Assembly (NCBI GenBank): GCA_965222485.1
Contig: CBDCUC010000040.1
Span: 992,001-1,056,000 of the forward strand
Length of the DNA: 64,000 bases
Reading direction: 5' to 3'
DNA from: CBDCUC01 sp965222485
GTDB taxonomy: Bacteria > Pseudomonadota > Alphaproteobacteria > Rhizobiales > Hyphomicrobiaceae
In this document: positions 18,061 to 27,146 of the stretch, one piece after another
How the letters are laid out: each line of letters starts with the position of its first letter
Numbering within the stretch: the first letter of the stretch is position 1
The notes under the pieces: model-generated
What the model was told of the DNA's origin: nothing
Database searches by the model: none
What the model saw: only the letters and a program-made list of their open reading frames with translations
Translations under genes and position numbers: made by a program

Positions 18061-18696
18061 ATGTCTGAGTATCAAGAATCCTTTCAACTCCATACCAAAC
18101 GTGAACCGTGGAACAAGGGCAAGCTCATCGGTCCGAAACCACCGCTGAGACCAAAGCATGTCTGGGCCATCCGGACGAAACTTCAACTTGAGAAGCGAAC
18201 CCGCGATCTCGCGTTGTTTAACCTCGCAATCGACAGCAAGCTTCGCGGCTGCGATGTAGTCGCTGTTCGTGTTGATGACGTAGCTCCACGCGGTTATGCG
18301 ATAGACCGCGCCTTAGTCAGGCAGAAGAAAACCGGTCGGCCGGTCAAGTTCGAACTGACCGAGCAAACACGGGAATCTATCGATGCCTATCTGGCTGAGA
18401 GCAGGCGCGAGGTTGGCCAATGTTTGTTTCCCGGCCGAGGTGCACCGGACAAACATCTCACGACGCGTCAGTACGCCCGACTTCTTGGAGAATGGCTTTC
18501 GTCAGTCGGGCTTGATCCGAGCCTTTACGGGACCCATTCGCTGCGTCGCACCAAGGCCACGCTGATTTACAAACGCACCGGCAACTTGCGTGCAGTTCAG
18601 CTGTTGCTCGGGCACACAAAAATCGAGAGCACCGTTCGTTACCTCGGGATTGAGGTCGACGACGCTCTTGAAATCGCTGAAAAGGTTGACGTCTGA
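18061..18696 (+). CDS. Tyrosine recombinase/integrase, short form
   Basis: A 211-residue tyrosine site-specific recombinase. All expected catalytic positions are visible: R62 (KLRGCD), K90 (QKKTGRP), H159 and R162 (HSLRR), H185 (LLGHTKIES) and the nucleophile Y194 (VRYLG). It is shorter than XerC/D (about 300) because the N-terminal DNA-binding SAM-like domain is nearly absent; it instead begins with a KREPWNKGKL block shared by a solitary family common in alphaproteobacteria. AAGGAG precedes the ATG. It is followed at once by an inverted-repeat hairpin and a 15-base sequence that recurs after the patatin gene. Confidence 0.9.
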   Translation: MSEYQESFQLHTKREPWNKGKLIGPKPPLRPKHVWAIRTKLQLEKRTRDLALFNLAIDSKLRGCDVVAVRVDDVAPRGYAIDRALVRQKKTGRPVKFELTEQTRESIDAYLAESRREVGQCLFPGRGAPDKHLTTRQYARLLGEWLSSVGLDPSLYGTHSLRRTKATLIYKRTGNLRAVQLLLGHTKIESTVRYLGIEVDDALEIAEKVDV

Positions 18697-18700
18697 ACTA

Positions 18701-18715
18701 GCTGGGCAGAGCCGA
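18701..18715 (+). repeat. 15-bp direct repeat, left copy (flanks patatin gene)
   Basis: GCTGGGCAGAGCCGA occurs here, right after the recombinase gene, and again exactly at 20375-20389 beyond the patatin gene. Its role as a recombination site is a guess from position. Confidence 0.5.
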
Positions 18716-18728
18716 CCTGCTCTGCCCA
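18703..18728 (+). terminator. Hairpin after the tyrosine recombinase
   Basis: A perfect nine-pair stem, TGGGCAGAG with CTCTGCCCA around an eight-base loop, six bases after the stop codon. No T run follows, so termination is only probable; it could equally be a recombinase recognition site, since its left arm is part of a 15-mer repeated at 20375-20389. Confidence 0.5.
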
Positions 18729-18909
18729 CCTCAAAACTGGTGTTCCGGGCCACACGCGGTCGTTGTGACAAGACAGCCGAACATACTCTTTGTCCCAAAT
18801 TTCCGTATGTTGTGACTTGTGATTGTTGCAGTGAGGCAAATTGCAATATTACGATGTTACGAGAGCAGCAGAGCACCTGGATAATAGCAAGTCTTGCAAG
18901 AGGTCGAAC

Positions 18910-20055
18910 ATGTTGACTGGCTCTCAGGCAGCGAACCAGAAGCGGCTACTGTCCCTGGACGGCGGCGGCATTCTTGGGCTTATCTCACTGATGAAGCTCA
19001 AGAAGATTGAGGACGAGCTCAAGGCGAAGTCTCCCGATCCCGATGCATTCCGCTTGTGTGATTTCTTCGACTACTTTGCCGGGACAAGTACCGGAGCAAT
19101 CATTGCCGCCGGTTTGACAGTCGGAAAGTCCGTCGACGAGCTAATCACTCTTTATGAAGGTGCCGGGAAGAGCATGTTTGTTCACCCCTGGGTCTGGAAC
19201 CGCCTACGCCATAGATACAAGGCCGGTCCACTCAAAAGGAAGCTCAGACAAGAACTCGGCGACAAAACGATAGCCGAACTGAAGGCCAGCAATGGCCTCA
19301 AGTCCGAACTCCTGATCATAACAAGGAACGCGACGACAGAGTCGGCTTGGGCGGTATCGACAAACCCTCATGCCAAGTACTTCAACGCTGACAAGTCCAT
19401 TAAGCTTTGGCAGCTAGTACGTGCAAGTACCGCCGCGCCATTCTACTTTCCTCGTGAAAAGATCCGTGTCTTGACCGAAAATGGATCAGAAAAAGCCTTT
19501 CTGTTCGAAGACGGCGGTGTGACTGCATACAATAACCCGTCATTCCTTCTCTACCGCATGGCCACGGAACCGGCTCACCGGCTCGCGTGGCCGACGGGTG
19601 AAGAACAACTGATGTTGGTGTCCGTAGGCACTGGCCAAGCCACAAACGTCAATTTGCAGATTAGTGAACGGGGCAGCACTCCATGGCTGGTTGCACAAAG
19701 TGTACCCGGCGATCTTATGCATGCGATTTCGACTGAAAACGATATTAATTGCCGTGTTTTTGGCCGGTGCGTTCACGGCAGCAAAATCGATAGCGTTCTC
19801 GGAGACATGATTCCGCTCGATCAAACTAAGAACCGAATTCCACTAACCAAGAACCTAGGAAAGCACTTTCTGTATGCTCGCTATGATGCCGACATTTCGG
19901 ATAGAGGTCTCAGTGAACTTGGCCTCAGTGATGTCAATGCCTCCAAACTCACAATGGACAATGTCGATGCAATCGAAGATCTGAAGAGAATTGGGGCAGC
20001 AGCAGCTAAGCGTATCAACTTTGCCGAAGAGTTTTCGACATTTGTTCCGCAGTAG
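18910..20055 (+). CDS. Patatin-like phospholipase
   Basis: A 381-residue lipid acyl hydrolase. The oxyanion loop LSLDGGGILGL lies near residues 14-24, the nucleophile elbow FAGTSTGAI near residue 60 (GxSxG Ser), and the partner Asp in the LFEDGGVTAYNNP motif near residue 205, giving the Ser-Asp dyad of patatins. It is soluble with no signal peptide. Relatives include CapV-type effectors of anti-phage CBASS systems, but no nucleotide cyclase is nearby, so that role is not claimed. ATG 18910 follows AAGAGG and sits just before the conserved domain. It is bounded by identical 15-base repeats and lies between a TIR gene and a TIR-like membrane gene. Confidence 0.9.
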   Translation: MLTGSQAANQKRLLSLDGGGILGLISLMKLKKIEDELKAKSPDPDAFRLCDFFDYFAGTSTGAIIAAGLTVGKSVDELITLYEGAGKSMFVHPWVWNRLRHRYKAGPLKRKLRQELGDKTIAELKASNGLKSELLIITRNATTESAWAVSTNPHAKYFNADKSIKLWQLVRASTAAPFYFPREKIRVLTENGSEKAFLFEDGGVTAYNNPSFLLYRMATEPAHRLAWPTGEEQLMLVSVGTGQATNVNLQISERGSTPWLVAQSVPGDLMHAISTENDINCRVFGRCVHGSKIDSVLGDMIPLDQTKNRIPLTKNLGKHFLYARYDADISDRGLSELGLSDVNASKLTMDNVDAIEDLKRIGAAAAKRINFAEEFSTFVPQ

Positions 20056-20611
20056 CCCCTCGATCTAGACGGCTATGTGAGGCGTTGCCGAAACTGATCC
20101 GCTTGTGCCCAGGAAATAGTCGCTCGATAGCATCGGCACGTGAGCTTATTGGTAGCACTTGCTTCTACGGCTTGCTCCCCAAAAATTGGAGTGGTTTTTC
20201 GGGGTTCAGCTCCTTCGTTCAAACGGGTGGCATTCTTTAGTTTTGCCCTAAGCTGCGGCCGGTCAGGTGCTCCGCAGCGAAACTACGAAGCGGGTCAACT
20301 TTCTGCAGTCGCCGTCGCGGCGAAGACTGGCCTGACGTTCGTTCGGTCCTTGATAGTTTAGCTGACGGTCAGCCGCTGGGCAGAGCCGATTCAGAACGAC
20401 AGTTCGCGATCTGTGCATTGTTAACCCATGTTAATAACAATGAGACCGGGAACCAGATCGAAACCAGCCATATTGTTCTGCTTCACGAAATGAACAAAGC
20501 ACCAACAATTTTTCCTTCCGGAATTGAAAACAAAGAAAGTTCTAAAATACCAGACGGTGGAGCGAGCCGACATAGACTCAACACACGCGGCAAGATTCGA
20601 TCTCCATTCGA
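20056..20611. other. Intergenic region with right copy of a 15-bp repeat
   Basis: About 550 bases. It contains GCTGGGCAGAGCCGA at 20375-20389, identical to 18701-18715. Around 20265-20297 a stretch resembles part of the minus strand of repeats A/B (CCGCA-CGAAAC-GAAG-GGGTCAA), possibly by chance. No gene is supported. Confidence 0.45.
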
Positions 20612-22042
20612 TCAATCAGCCGAAACAAGACGATTATCGACATCATAAAACATCCCGAAAATGGCGTAGCGGACAGCCAGCTCATAGTGTTCCTCGTCAC
20701 TAGGCCCGGTTATGAATGTCAACTCTCCGTCGCGCCCAAGATGAATTGCAATGAGATTATTTGGTGGGACTTCCGGCAGCCGATTGAACCGAGGCATATC
20801 AACAAGCGCAGATCGCAAGCGCCGCCACCTTAGCATTTGGTCCTCGGTCAGCCATTCAGGCTGTTTGAAAAGTCGGAAGAAGCGTTTCCCTTTTGCAACC
20901 ACCGACCTTTGTCCGCCGCTTGGCGGCAAGAGAATAATTAGCTTCCCGACATGGTTGCCTTCTTCGACTTTGTCGAGTTCCCACTGCACACCTTCGGTCA
21001 AGCCGGGAACCAGCAGTACGGCAAACGCCTCCTCTAACCAGTTCGTGACAACCTCCTGCCATTCGGCATCGGAAACGAAGTCCCGCGAAGCTCCCCTCGT
21101 CGGAAAGAAGCTAGACGCGCCCGGCCTTCCAATCGCGATCAAAGGTCCGAAGGGCTTAAACTGATCGGCTATAGCTGCTTCAAATGATACGAACTCCATC
21201 GTTTCCGAGCCGGTCGTCCAGGTTCGCAGGATAGTTAGGTCGTCATCCATAAATGAACGAAGATAAAGTATCGGCTTGCGCGGATCCGACTTAAGCACCT
21301 CCGTCGCCGAAGGTCCTCGACGAAACAAGCTTTTAAACTGGTCGAATGGATTTCTGACAAATCGGAATACGTCGCGAAAAACCAAGAAGCCGCCAAACAC
21401 AGCCATTATGACAGGAACGAACCAGAACATCCTTATTGTTGGCTCATCGCGGAAATAGTCACTCCACAAAACCGTCCCGTAGATTCCACTCATCATTGCA
21501 ACAGTGCCAAGAATTTGGGACAGACCGTGGCGCTCCCTTCGGTCGTCTAGACCCAACTCGCCAATCTCGCCCAGGCCCGCTTTCTTGGCTAGATCCAATG
21601 GCACCAGACGAAGCTTCTCTTTCCCTCTCCGGATCAGTTCAAATCCGATCGCTGCGAGGAGTACAGCCCCCCAAATCGAGCCAAAGGCTACCGCCGGGTG
21701 AATGGAGTCGAGCACCCATGCAAAGCTTGGCAATGAAAACAGCCACTGCAAAAGTGGAGTATAACTCCATAGGAGTAAGAACCCGAAAAATACAAAGAAG
21801 TACAGGCCGCTGAGCCGGGTAAGGAACTTACCGATCCGTAACAGCATGCGACCGCTTTGATCCGGAGGAGGTAAATCAAAGCCCGAACGCCCCCATATCT
21901 TGTGTGAAATTCCGATGATCCGATCTTCAATTTCCCCTCGACGCAGCCCATACGCCGGAACGCGCTGATTTCTTGGGTCAACGGTAAGCCATTGCTCATA
22001 TACATACCGGAACCAAGTCCTTGTCAGGTCAATAACTCGCAT
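20612..22042 (-). CDS. Four-TM membrane protein with a cytoplasmic TIR-like domain
   Basis: A 476-residue protein. The N-terminal half has about four membrane segments (YFFVFFGFLLLW, GSIWGAVLLAAIGFEL, ILGTVAMMSGIYGTVL and FWFVPVIMAVFGGFLVF). The cytoplasmic half begins RKPILYLRSFMDDDL, followed by FEAAIADQFKPFGPLIAIGRPG, EWQEVVTNWLEEAFAVLLVPG and VQWELDKVEEGNHVGKLIILLPP, an alternating strand-helix pattern like TIR or SLOG-type nucleotide-sensing folds. I recall this LRSF-x-DD family as widespread and mostly unnamed. No function is known to me; a sensor or effector role is inferred from the fold and from TIR and patatin neighbours. It is convergent with the patatin gene. Confidence 0.65.
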   Translation of the reverse strand: MRVIDLTRTWFRYVYEQWLTVDPRNQRVPAYGLRRGEIEDRIIGISHKIWGRSGFDLPPPDQSGRMLLRIGKFLTRLSGLYFFVFFGFLLLWSYTPLLQWLFSLPSFAWVLDSIHPAVAFGSIWGAVLLAAIGFELIRRGKEKLRLVPLDLAKKAGLGEIGELGLDDRRERHGLSQILGTVAMMSGIYGTVLWSDYFRDEPTIRMFWFVPVIMAVFGGFLVFRDVFRFVRNPFDQFKSLFRRGPSATEVLKSDPRKPILYLRSFMDDDLTILRTWTTGSETMEFVSFEAAIADQFKPFGPLIAIGRPGASSFFPTRGASRDFVSDAEWQEVVTNWLEEAFAVLLVPGLTEGVQWELDKVEEGNHVGKLIILLPPSGGQRSVVAKGKRFFRLFKQPEWLTEDQMLRWRRLRSALVDMPRFNRLPEVPPNNLIAIHLGRDGELTFITGPSDEEHYELAVRYAIFGMFYDVDNRLVSAD

Positions 22043-22800
22043 CTTGAAACCACCTTGCCTAGCTGGGTTTCATCAATCGAATATTCTTCAAAATACACAG
22101 CTCCATGCCACTGCATTCTCGTGCCAGGGCTTGGGCTGTCTTTCTATCAGCAGTATTGCAAGGGCAAACCAAATTGAAAACAGGTCGATGGCGAACCGGC
22201 TATTTCGCGATCAAAACGAGGAAAAATCATCAGTTGACGAGTTGGCGACGGGCTAGCGATGTGTGAAAACTCGAGTTTGCGTTGATCACGTTGCTACCGC
22301 AATCCGTTCTATAGCAGCGGGGACGAGAACGGACACTAGTCGAAGCGGCACGCATTGGTCGCGGGCTGTCCGACCAGGGGCATTGCTAAGCTCCAACCCG
22401 TCCTCCCAAATTTCCTAGATGCTACCAGTAACCGGATGAATCTCAAGGCTCTCGCCGGTGAATTAGCGAAGACCGCAATCGGACGTCCACCTCACGAAGC
22501 TGCGCGATGATCTTTTCGGGCTTGGAATGCTTGCGGCCCATTTCTCGACTCCTTCAATGGAGCCGGGACCCACTCAAGCGTTGGGTCACTCTCGGGGAGG
22601 CACTCCAGACTAACAATGTGGCTCATTTGACAATAACTGAAGCGAACTAGCAGTATTCTATTCCATCGGACTGGATTCGCTTCGCGCAGAAGCTAACTAG
22701 CGCGTCGCCAAATCCAACCTTCCGAACAAATTGCGAAACGTGAATATCATAACGTGTTCAGAGCACGGACCTTAGAGATCTCAAGAGGGGAGTTTCGCTC
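22043..22800. other. Intergenic region with decayed IS fragments
   Basis: About 750 bases without an intact gene. A fragment of an IS3-type orfA is recognisable (separate entry). A short inverted repeat (GACCCA ... TGGGTC) lies near 22568-22590. The last 60 bases are presumably the leader of the next gene. Confidence 0.45.
22479..22541 (-). pseudogene. Relic of an IS3-family orfA 5' end
   Basis: Reading the minus strand from ATG 22541 gives MGRKHSKPEKIIAQLREVDV, which matches the typical start of another IS3 orfA subgroup, after which similarity stops. On the plus strand, ATG 22436 starts MNLKALAGELAK, reminiscent of IS256-type transposases, but it is too short to claim. This marks the region as a graveyard of insertion sequences. 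Confidence 0.5.
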
Positions 22801-25041
22801 ATGCGATGTGCGGTTATTCTATTATTTTTTTTCTTATCAGTAACTGATACAAGCTCTGGCGCCTCCGCACAGTCCACTTCGCTCATCGCAGACTCGCAGT
22901 TGAAGGCGTATCTGGGACGGGAAGATCTTGAAGGAAGACTCGGTGGATCCGGCCGTACTCTCGATGTCGTTATCGGGAAGGCGAAACTCTGGCGCGATGA
23001 CGATTGCCCAAACCTGGACCCCAAAGCGGCGGCGGCTCTGCTCAGTCGGCTGTATGATATTCAAACAGTGCTGAAGGAATACCAGAAGTGGACCGGCGAC
23101 GCGAAAGCTGACGCGCTGCGTCATTTGAAGAACCACATGGGGCAGACGATCTCAAATGCCGAGACGCGCGAGCGTCTTTATCTAGCACTTGGCGCCCAGG
23201 ATTACTTGGCGGATCTCGGAAGCATTCTATTAGATCTATCCGCACTGTTGGATGAGATAAAAACGCTGAGCAAGATCGATGCGAACCAACTTCTCAGCAC
23301 CAACCCCCTAAATGACAAGACGCTTTTCGCTCAAACGGTCGTGCAGAAATTAGGTAGTCTCAATACTCTGAAGAGCCTTTATTTAACAACGATTCGAAAA
23401 ATAAATACGACCTATTCCGACGAAGAATTGAACGGAGAAAAGGCGGCATTCAACACGTTGGGGACATCCTTGACCGCAATCGACGGCGCTATCCACGGCG
23501 CGAAGGCGTTGTTCGAACGCGATCCCACACGCGGGCTTCCTGCACTGAAATCATTGGGCCAAGTGGTTGGCTCCGTTCTGCTCTATGTCAACGCCACGAT
23601 CAAGGAGCAAAGGGTCGGCCGACTGATGCAAGCGATCAAGGAGGCGGACGCTCAGGAGATCGCGCAGGCGAAGGCCTATGAGGAATACAGGGTGCGCTGG
23701 CGCGACTACGACCTCGTAGGCAGAGCGATCAATAAGACTAAATACGCATTCGATCTCGTGGAGAGAGCGCGCAAGAAATATCCGGTTGACCTGGTCCGCC
23801 GGGCCGCCAGCCAGAAGGTTCGCGAACAGCTTACAGCGATCAACGCGCCCGGCGACAAGAGCTATGGCCGGGCGCTCCGCATGTTGAACCGCCTGATGGC
23901 CGAACTGGGAGAAGACGCAAGCCGCGCCGCGTACAAATTCGAGGTGACCAAGCCGATCGCGCCTCAACTGCGGCTGTCGAAGACAAATCTGACGCCTCTC
24001 GAACGGCTCATGGTCTCCTTCACCGCGCCCGCCTGCTTCAAGAAAAATTCCTGGATCGCAGTCCGCCCAAAGGATGTCCCGGCGGAGGACTACGCGCAGA
24101 ACGACAAGCTAGGGCGCATCCACCCCTTGAGGCACCGGCCGGCCGGCGAAAAGGGCTTTGACGCACCGCTCAAGGTCGGTGCTTATGAGGTTCGGATGTT
24201 CTCTCTGAACGAAGAGGGTGGCGTCCTAGTCGCCTCCGCCGCTTTCAATGTTGTAGAACAATCGCCATCGCCCCCCTTGCCCGCAAGAGTGTGCCATGAG
24301 GTGAAAGACCCTTTGCTGCTGAACGACGTGCCGCGCGGAAAGGGGCGCCTGCACTTGGTCGCGCTGGATGCGATGGGTGAGAAGACGCATGTCACCCGCA
24401 CCATCTACGCCGCCGGCACGAAGAACAGGGTCGCGGGCGACTACTATCCGGAACACTACGATGTCGAGAGCGGCTATTATGACATCACCTTCGCTTATCC
24501 TGAGATCGACACCTTCGCGCAGGTTCGCGTCAAGAGAGGGTCCATCACACGCTGCGTGGCGCGTGGTTATGGGCGCCTGAATCTTAAAGCTCTCGACGGG
24601 ACAGGCGGCGGCATCGGCGTTCGCGTCAGAGTCCTTTTTGCCGGAACGAACAAGGAAGTCAGCGCAAGGGACTATGGGCTGACCGTCGATTTGCGGCCTG
24701 GCGAGTACGACGTCCATTTCGGGTACGAGCAACCCCGAGTCGACAAAGGCGTTAAAGTGAAAGCCTGGACTGAGACGGCCATTATTTCCGACGGCTACGG
24801 GCAGATGGAAACTAAGGTGCTCAAAAAATCGGGCGAAGAAGTTAATTACTATCGTGCGGTCCACGAGGCGGGCGGAACCAAATTTATCGTGGGCGGCGAT
24901 TTTCACACCAGTTTCACCCTCCTTCCTGGCTTGTACGACGTCAGCGTAAATTTCGGCGACGACCCCAAAGATGCGACCTGGGTGCGCGGGGTGCGGGTTG
25001 AACCCCAGAAATCGGTCGCCGTGGAGCTTCGCGAGCCTTAG
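22801..25041 (+). CDS. Exported protein with helical body and three C-terminal Ig-like repeats
   Basis: A 746-residue protein with a Sec signal peptide (about residues 1-23, cleaved near GASA). Residues about 30-390 are mostly helical and charged, with no known motif. The C-terminal 230 residues form three repeats of about 75 residues, each ending in a ..GYYDITF.., ..GEYDVHF.. or ..GLYDVSV.. strand, as in carboxypeptidase-regulatory or Ig-like sandwich domains. Function is not recognisable; it probably acts in the periplasm or at the surface. GAGGGG lies upstream of the ATG. It stands apart from its neighbours, with large gaps on both sides. Confidence 0.6.
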   Translation: MRCAVILLFFFLSVTDTSSGASAQSTSLIADSQLKAYLGREDLEGRLGGSGRTLDVVIGKAKLWRDDDCPNLDPKAAAALLSRLYDIQTVLKEYQKWTGDAKADALRHLKNHMGQTISNAETRERLYLALGAQDYLADLGSILLDLSALLDEIKTLSKIDANQLLSTNPLNDKTLFAQTVVQKLGSLNTLKSLYLTTIRKINTTYSDEELNGEKAAFNTLGTSLTAIDGAIHGAKALFERDPTRGLPALKSLGQVVGSVLLYVNATIKEQRVGRLMQAIKEADAQEIAQAKAYEEYRVRWRDYDLVGRAINKTKYAFDLVERARKKYPVDLVRRAASQKVREQLTAINAPGDKSYGRALRMLNRLMAELGEDASRAAYKFEVTKPIAPQLRLSKTNLTPLERLMVSFTAPACFKKNSWIAVRPKDVPAEDYAQNDKLGRIHPLRHRPAGEKGFDAPLKVGAYEVRMFSLNEEGGVLVASAAFNVVEQSPSPPLPARVCHEVKDPLLLNDVPRGKGRLHLVALDAMGEKTHVTRTIYAAGTKNRVAGDYYPEHYDVESGYYDITFAYPEIDTFAQVRVKRGSITRCVARGYGRLNLKALDGTGGGIGVRVRVLFAGTNKEVSARDYGLTVDLRPGEYDVHFGYEQPRVDKGVKVKAWTETAIISDGYGQMETKVLKKSGEEVNYYRAVHEAGGTKFIVGGDFHTSFTLLPGLYDVSVNFGDDPKDATWVRGVRVEPQKSVAVELREP

Positions 25042-25679
25042 GGCTCGCATTTTTTGGTCGATTGCACGCGACAGCGCCTGTCCGGAATCTCTGCGGGCCG
25101 ACTGGTCAAGTGCCGCGCTTGCTGCAACTGCTCAGGGCAGCTCCGGGTCATTCACGTCGGTTATGACGCGGCATGATTGCTTCCGTTCTGCTCCTGGATA
25201 GCCGACCTTCCAGAAGGTCTGAGCTTACTTTGCTGTCGGTTCGACGCATCTATCGAAAGTCGGCAGATGAGCGTTGCGAGTTCGTGAAATTCCCGTAGGG
25301 GGCAAAAAGGGGGCACAACGCTTTGATAGGAAAAATGCGTCTGAGGCTCATTCGTTCAATCGACCTGCAGAAATTGCTAATGGTTCCCGGGATGCAATCG
25401 TTTGCGCGTTAAACCTCAATGTGTCACGCACCGGCCTTAGCACCGCATACCAACATCTTGCTTCGACTTTAATTGAAGGGTGCCGGTTTGGACCCATTCA
25501 ACAGGTTCGTCAATTCTGTGCTCGGATTATATCAATCGAATAAGCGGTTGTGTCTACGGTGATCGGCAATCGCACCGGAAGCGGGCATGGCCCGTGCTTT
25601 CGGGTGGGGTGTGTCATTTGCTATTGTGTCCAGCAGCCGGTAGCGTGAGCTTCAGTACGTAATCGTCAGCAGGTCATAT
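25042..25679. other. Intergenic region
   Basis: About 640 bases. No supported gene, tRNA or terminator. The right end presumably carries the promoter of the ATP-grasp operon. A G-rich segment near 25298-25315 has no recognised role. Confidence 0.4.
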
Positions 25680-27146
25680 ATGGCACCTCAAAGTCAAAGT
25701 CAGAGACAGGGCAATGAAGCTGGACTACTGGCGAACTATGATCCTGATGGCTGGTTCTGTGAATTGCAGGGTGGCGACCGTATTGAACAACTAAGCGAAA
25801 TTTCAAGTCGCCTGAATAGTCTTGGTTCGGCTGGTTTGCGCCGGCGCGCTCGCGATGCTGAAAGGGAGCTCTTCAACCTTGGCATCACATTCACGGTTTA
25901 TACCGAAAGAGACGCCATCGACCGGATCTTGCCATTCGACGTTATTCCAAGGATCCTTACACGTAGCGACTGGAATACTATTGAAAGCGGCGTGAAGCAG
26001 CGGGTCGCTGCACTCAATTTGTTTCTGCACGACATTTATCATGACCAAAAAATCCTAAAGGACGGGACTGTTCCAGCGGAACTCGTCACGGGCAATAAGA
26101 ACTACCGGAAAGAAATGTGTGACGTCGACGTGCCGAAGGGGACCTATGTCCATATCTGCGGAACGGACCTCGTTCGCGACGATGAAGGTGCATTCCGGGT
26201 GTTGGAAGACAACGCCAGAACGCCTTCGGGCGTGTCGTACGTCATAGAAAACCGGCATCTCATGATGCGCGCATTCCCGGATCTTGCAGACGGAATTCCG
26301 ATCGCAGATGTAGACGAATACGGTGCACAGCTCATGCGTGCCATGCAGGCTGTTGCGCCGACCGGAATTGCGAATCCATCCGTCGTGCTATTGTCGCCCG
26401 GGGTGTTCAACTCCGCCTACTTTGAGCACGTGTTTTTAGCCCGTGAGATGGGCGCCCAGCTTGCCGAAGGCCAAGATCTGCTGGTGGAAAATGATAAGGT
26501 CTATTTGCGTACAACGGCGGGGCGGGAGCGTGTCCACGTCATCTACCGCCGGATAGACGATGATTTTTTGGATCCCGAGGTCTTTAACCCGGATAGCATG
26601 TTGGGTGTGCCCGGGTTGTTCAACGCGTACCGCAAAGGAAACGTGAACTTAGCCAATGCGGTCGGCACGGGGGTTGCCGATGACAAAGCGGTTTACGCCT
26701 ATATGCCTCGGATCGTGCGTTATTACCTTGACCAAGATCCAATTATTGAAAATGTCCCGACCAACATATGCCGCGAAGAAGAGGGATTGAAGAAGACACT
26801 TGATGACCTGGAGAATTTGGTCGTCAAACCGGTTGGCGAATCGGGTGGCTATGGCGTGGTGATAGGGCCCCGAGCGAGCAAACGCGAACTCAAGGAGCTG
26901 CGGGCCAAAATCATCGCCGACCCGCACAACTTTATCAGCCAACCGATGGTGAAGTTGTCGGTCGCGCCGACGCTGGTTGGCAAGGGCGTCGAGCCACGCC
27001 ACATTGATTTGCGCCCATTCGCACTCACGGGAGAGTCAACTTGGGTTCTGCCAGGCGGATTAACCCGCGTCGCCCTCAAGCGCGGTTCGCTTGTCGTCAA
27101 CTCATCGCAAGGCGGTGGTTCAAAGGATACCTGGGTTCTTGTCTAG
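25680..27146 (+). CDS. Circularly permuted ATP-grasp protein
   Basis: A 488-residue ATP-grasp ligase-like enzyme of the DUF404/DUF407 (CP_ATPgrasp) type, expected to form an amide or peptide bond using ATP. Visible landmarks are ILPFDVIPRILTRSDW, the acidic VLEDNARTPSGVSYVIENR loop, NLVVKPVGESGGYGV (ATP-binding lysine and glycine loop), and the C-terminal HIDLRPFALTG, LPGGLTRVAL and NSSQGGGSKDTWVL motifs characteristic of this family. The start ATG is preceded by AGCAGG. It heads a compact set with an alpha-E protein (8-base overlap) and a transglutaminase-like protease; this conserved trio is predicted to make and process an unknown peptide tag. Confidence 0.93.
   Translation: MAPQSQSQRQGNEAGLLANYDPDGWFCELQGGDRIEQLSEISSRLNSLGSAGLRRRARDAERELFNLGITFTVYTERDAIDRILPFDVIPRILTRSDWNTIESGVKQRVAALNLFLHDIYHDQKILKDGTVPAELVTGNKNYRKEMCDVDVPKGTYVHICGTDLVRDDEGAFRVLEDNARTPSGVSYVIENRHLMMRAFPDLADGIPIADVDEYGAQLMRAMQAVAPTGIANPSVVLLSPGVFNSAYFEHVFLAREMGAQLAEGQDLLVENDKVYLRTTAGRERVHVIYRRIDDDFLDPEVFNPDSMLGVPGLFNAYRKGNVNLANAVGTGVADDKAVYAYMPRIVRYYLDQDPIIENVPTNICREEEGLKKTLDDLENLVVKPVGESGGYGVVIGPRASKRELKELRAKIIADPHNFISQPMVKLSVAPTLVGKGVEPRHIDLRPFALTGESTWVLPGGLTRVALKRGSLVVNSSQGGGSKDTWVLV

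Noticed and set aside
18910..20055. Patatin as a CBASS (CapV) effector
   Set aside because: No CD-NTase, ubiquitin-like or HORMA gene is nearby, so only a general phospholipase call is supported.
20265..20297. Third copy of repeat A/B
   Set aside because: Only about 33 bases align with several mismatches; similarity ends at once on both sides.
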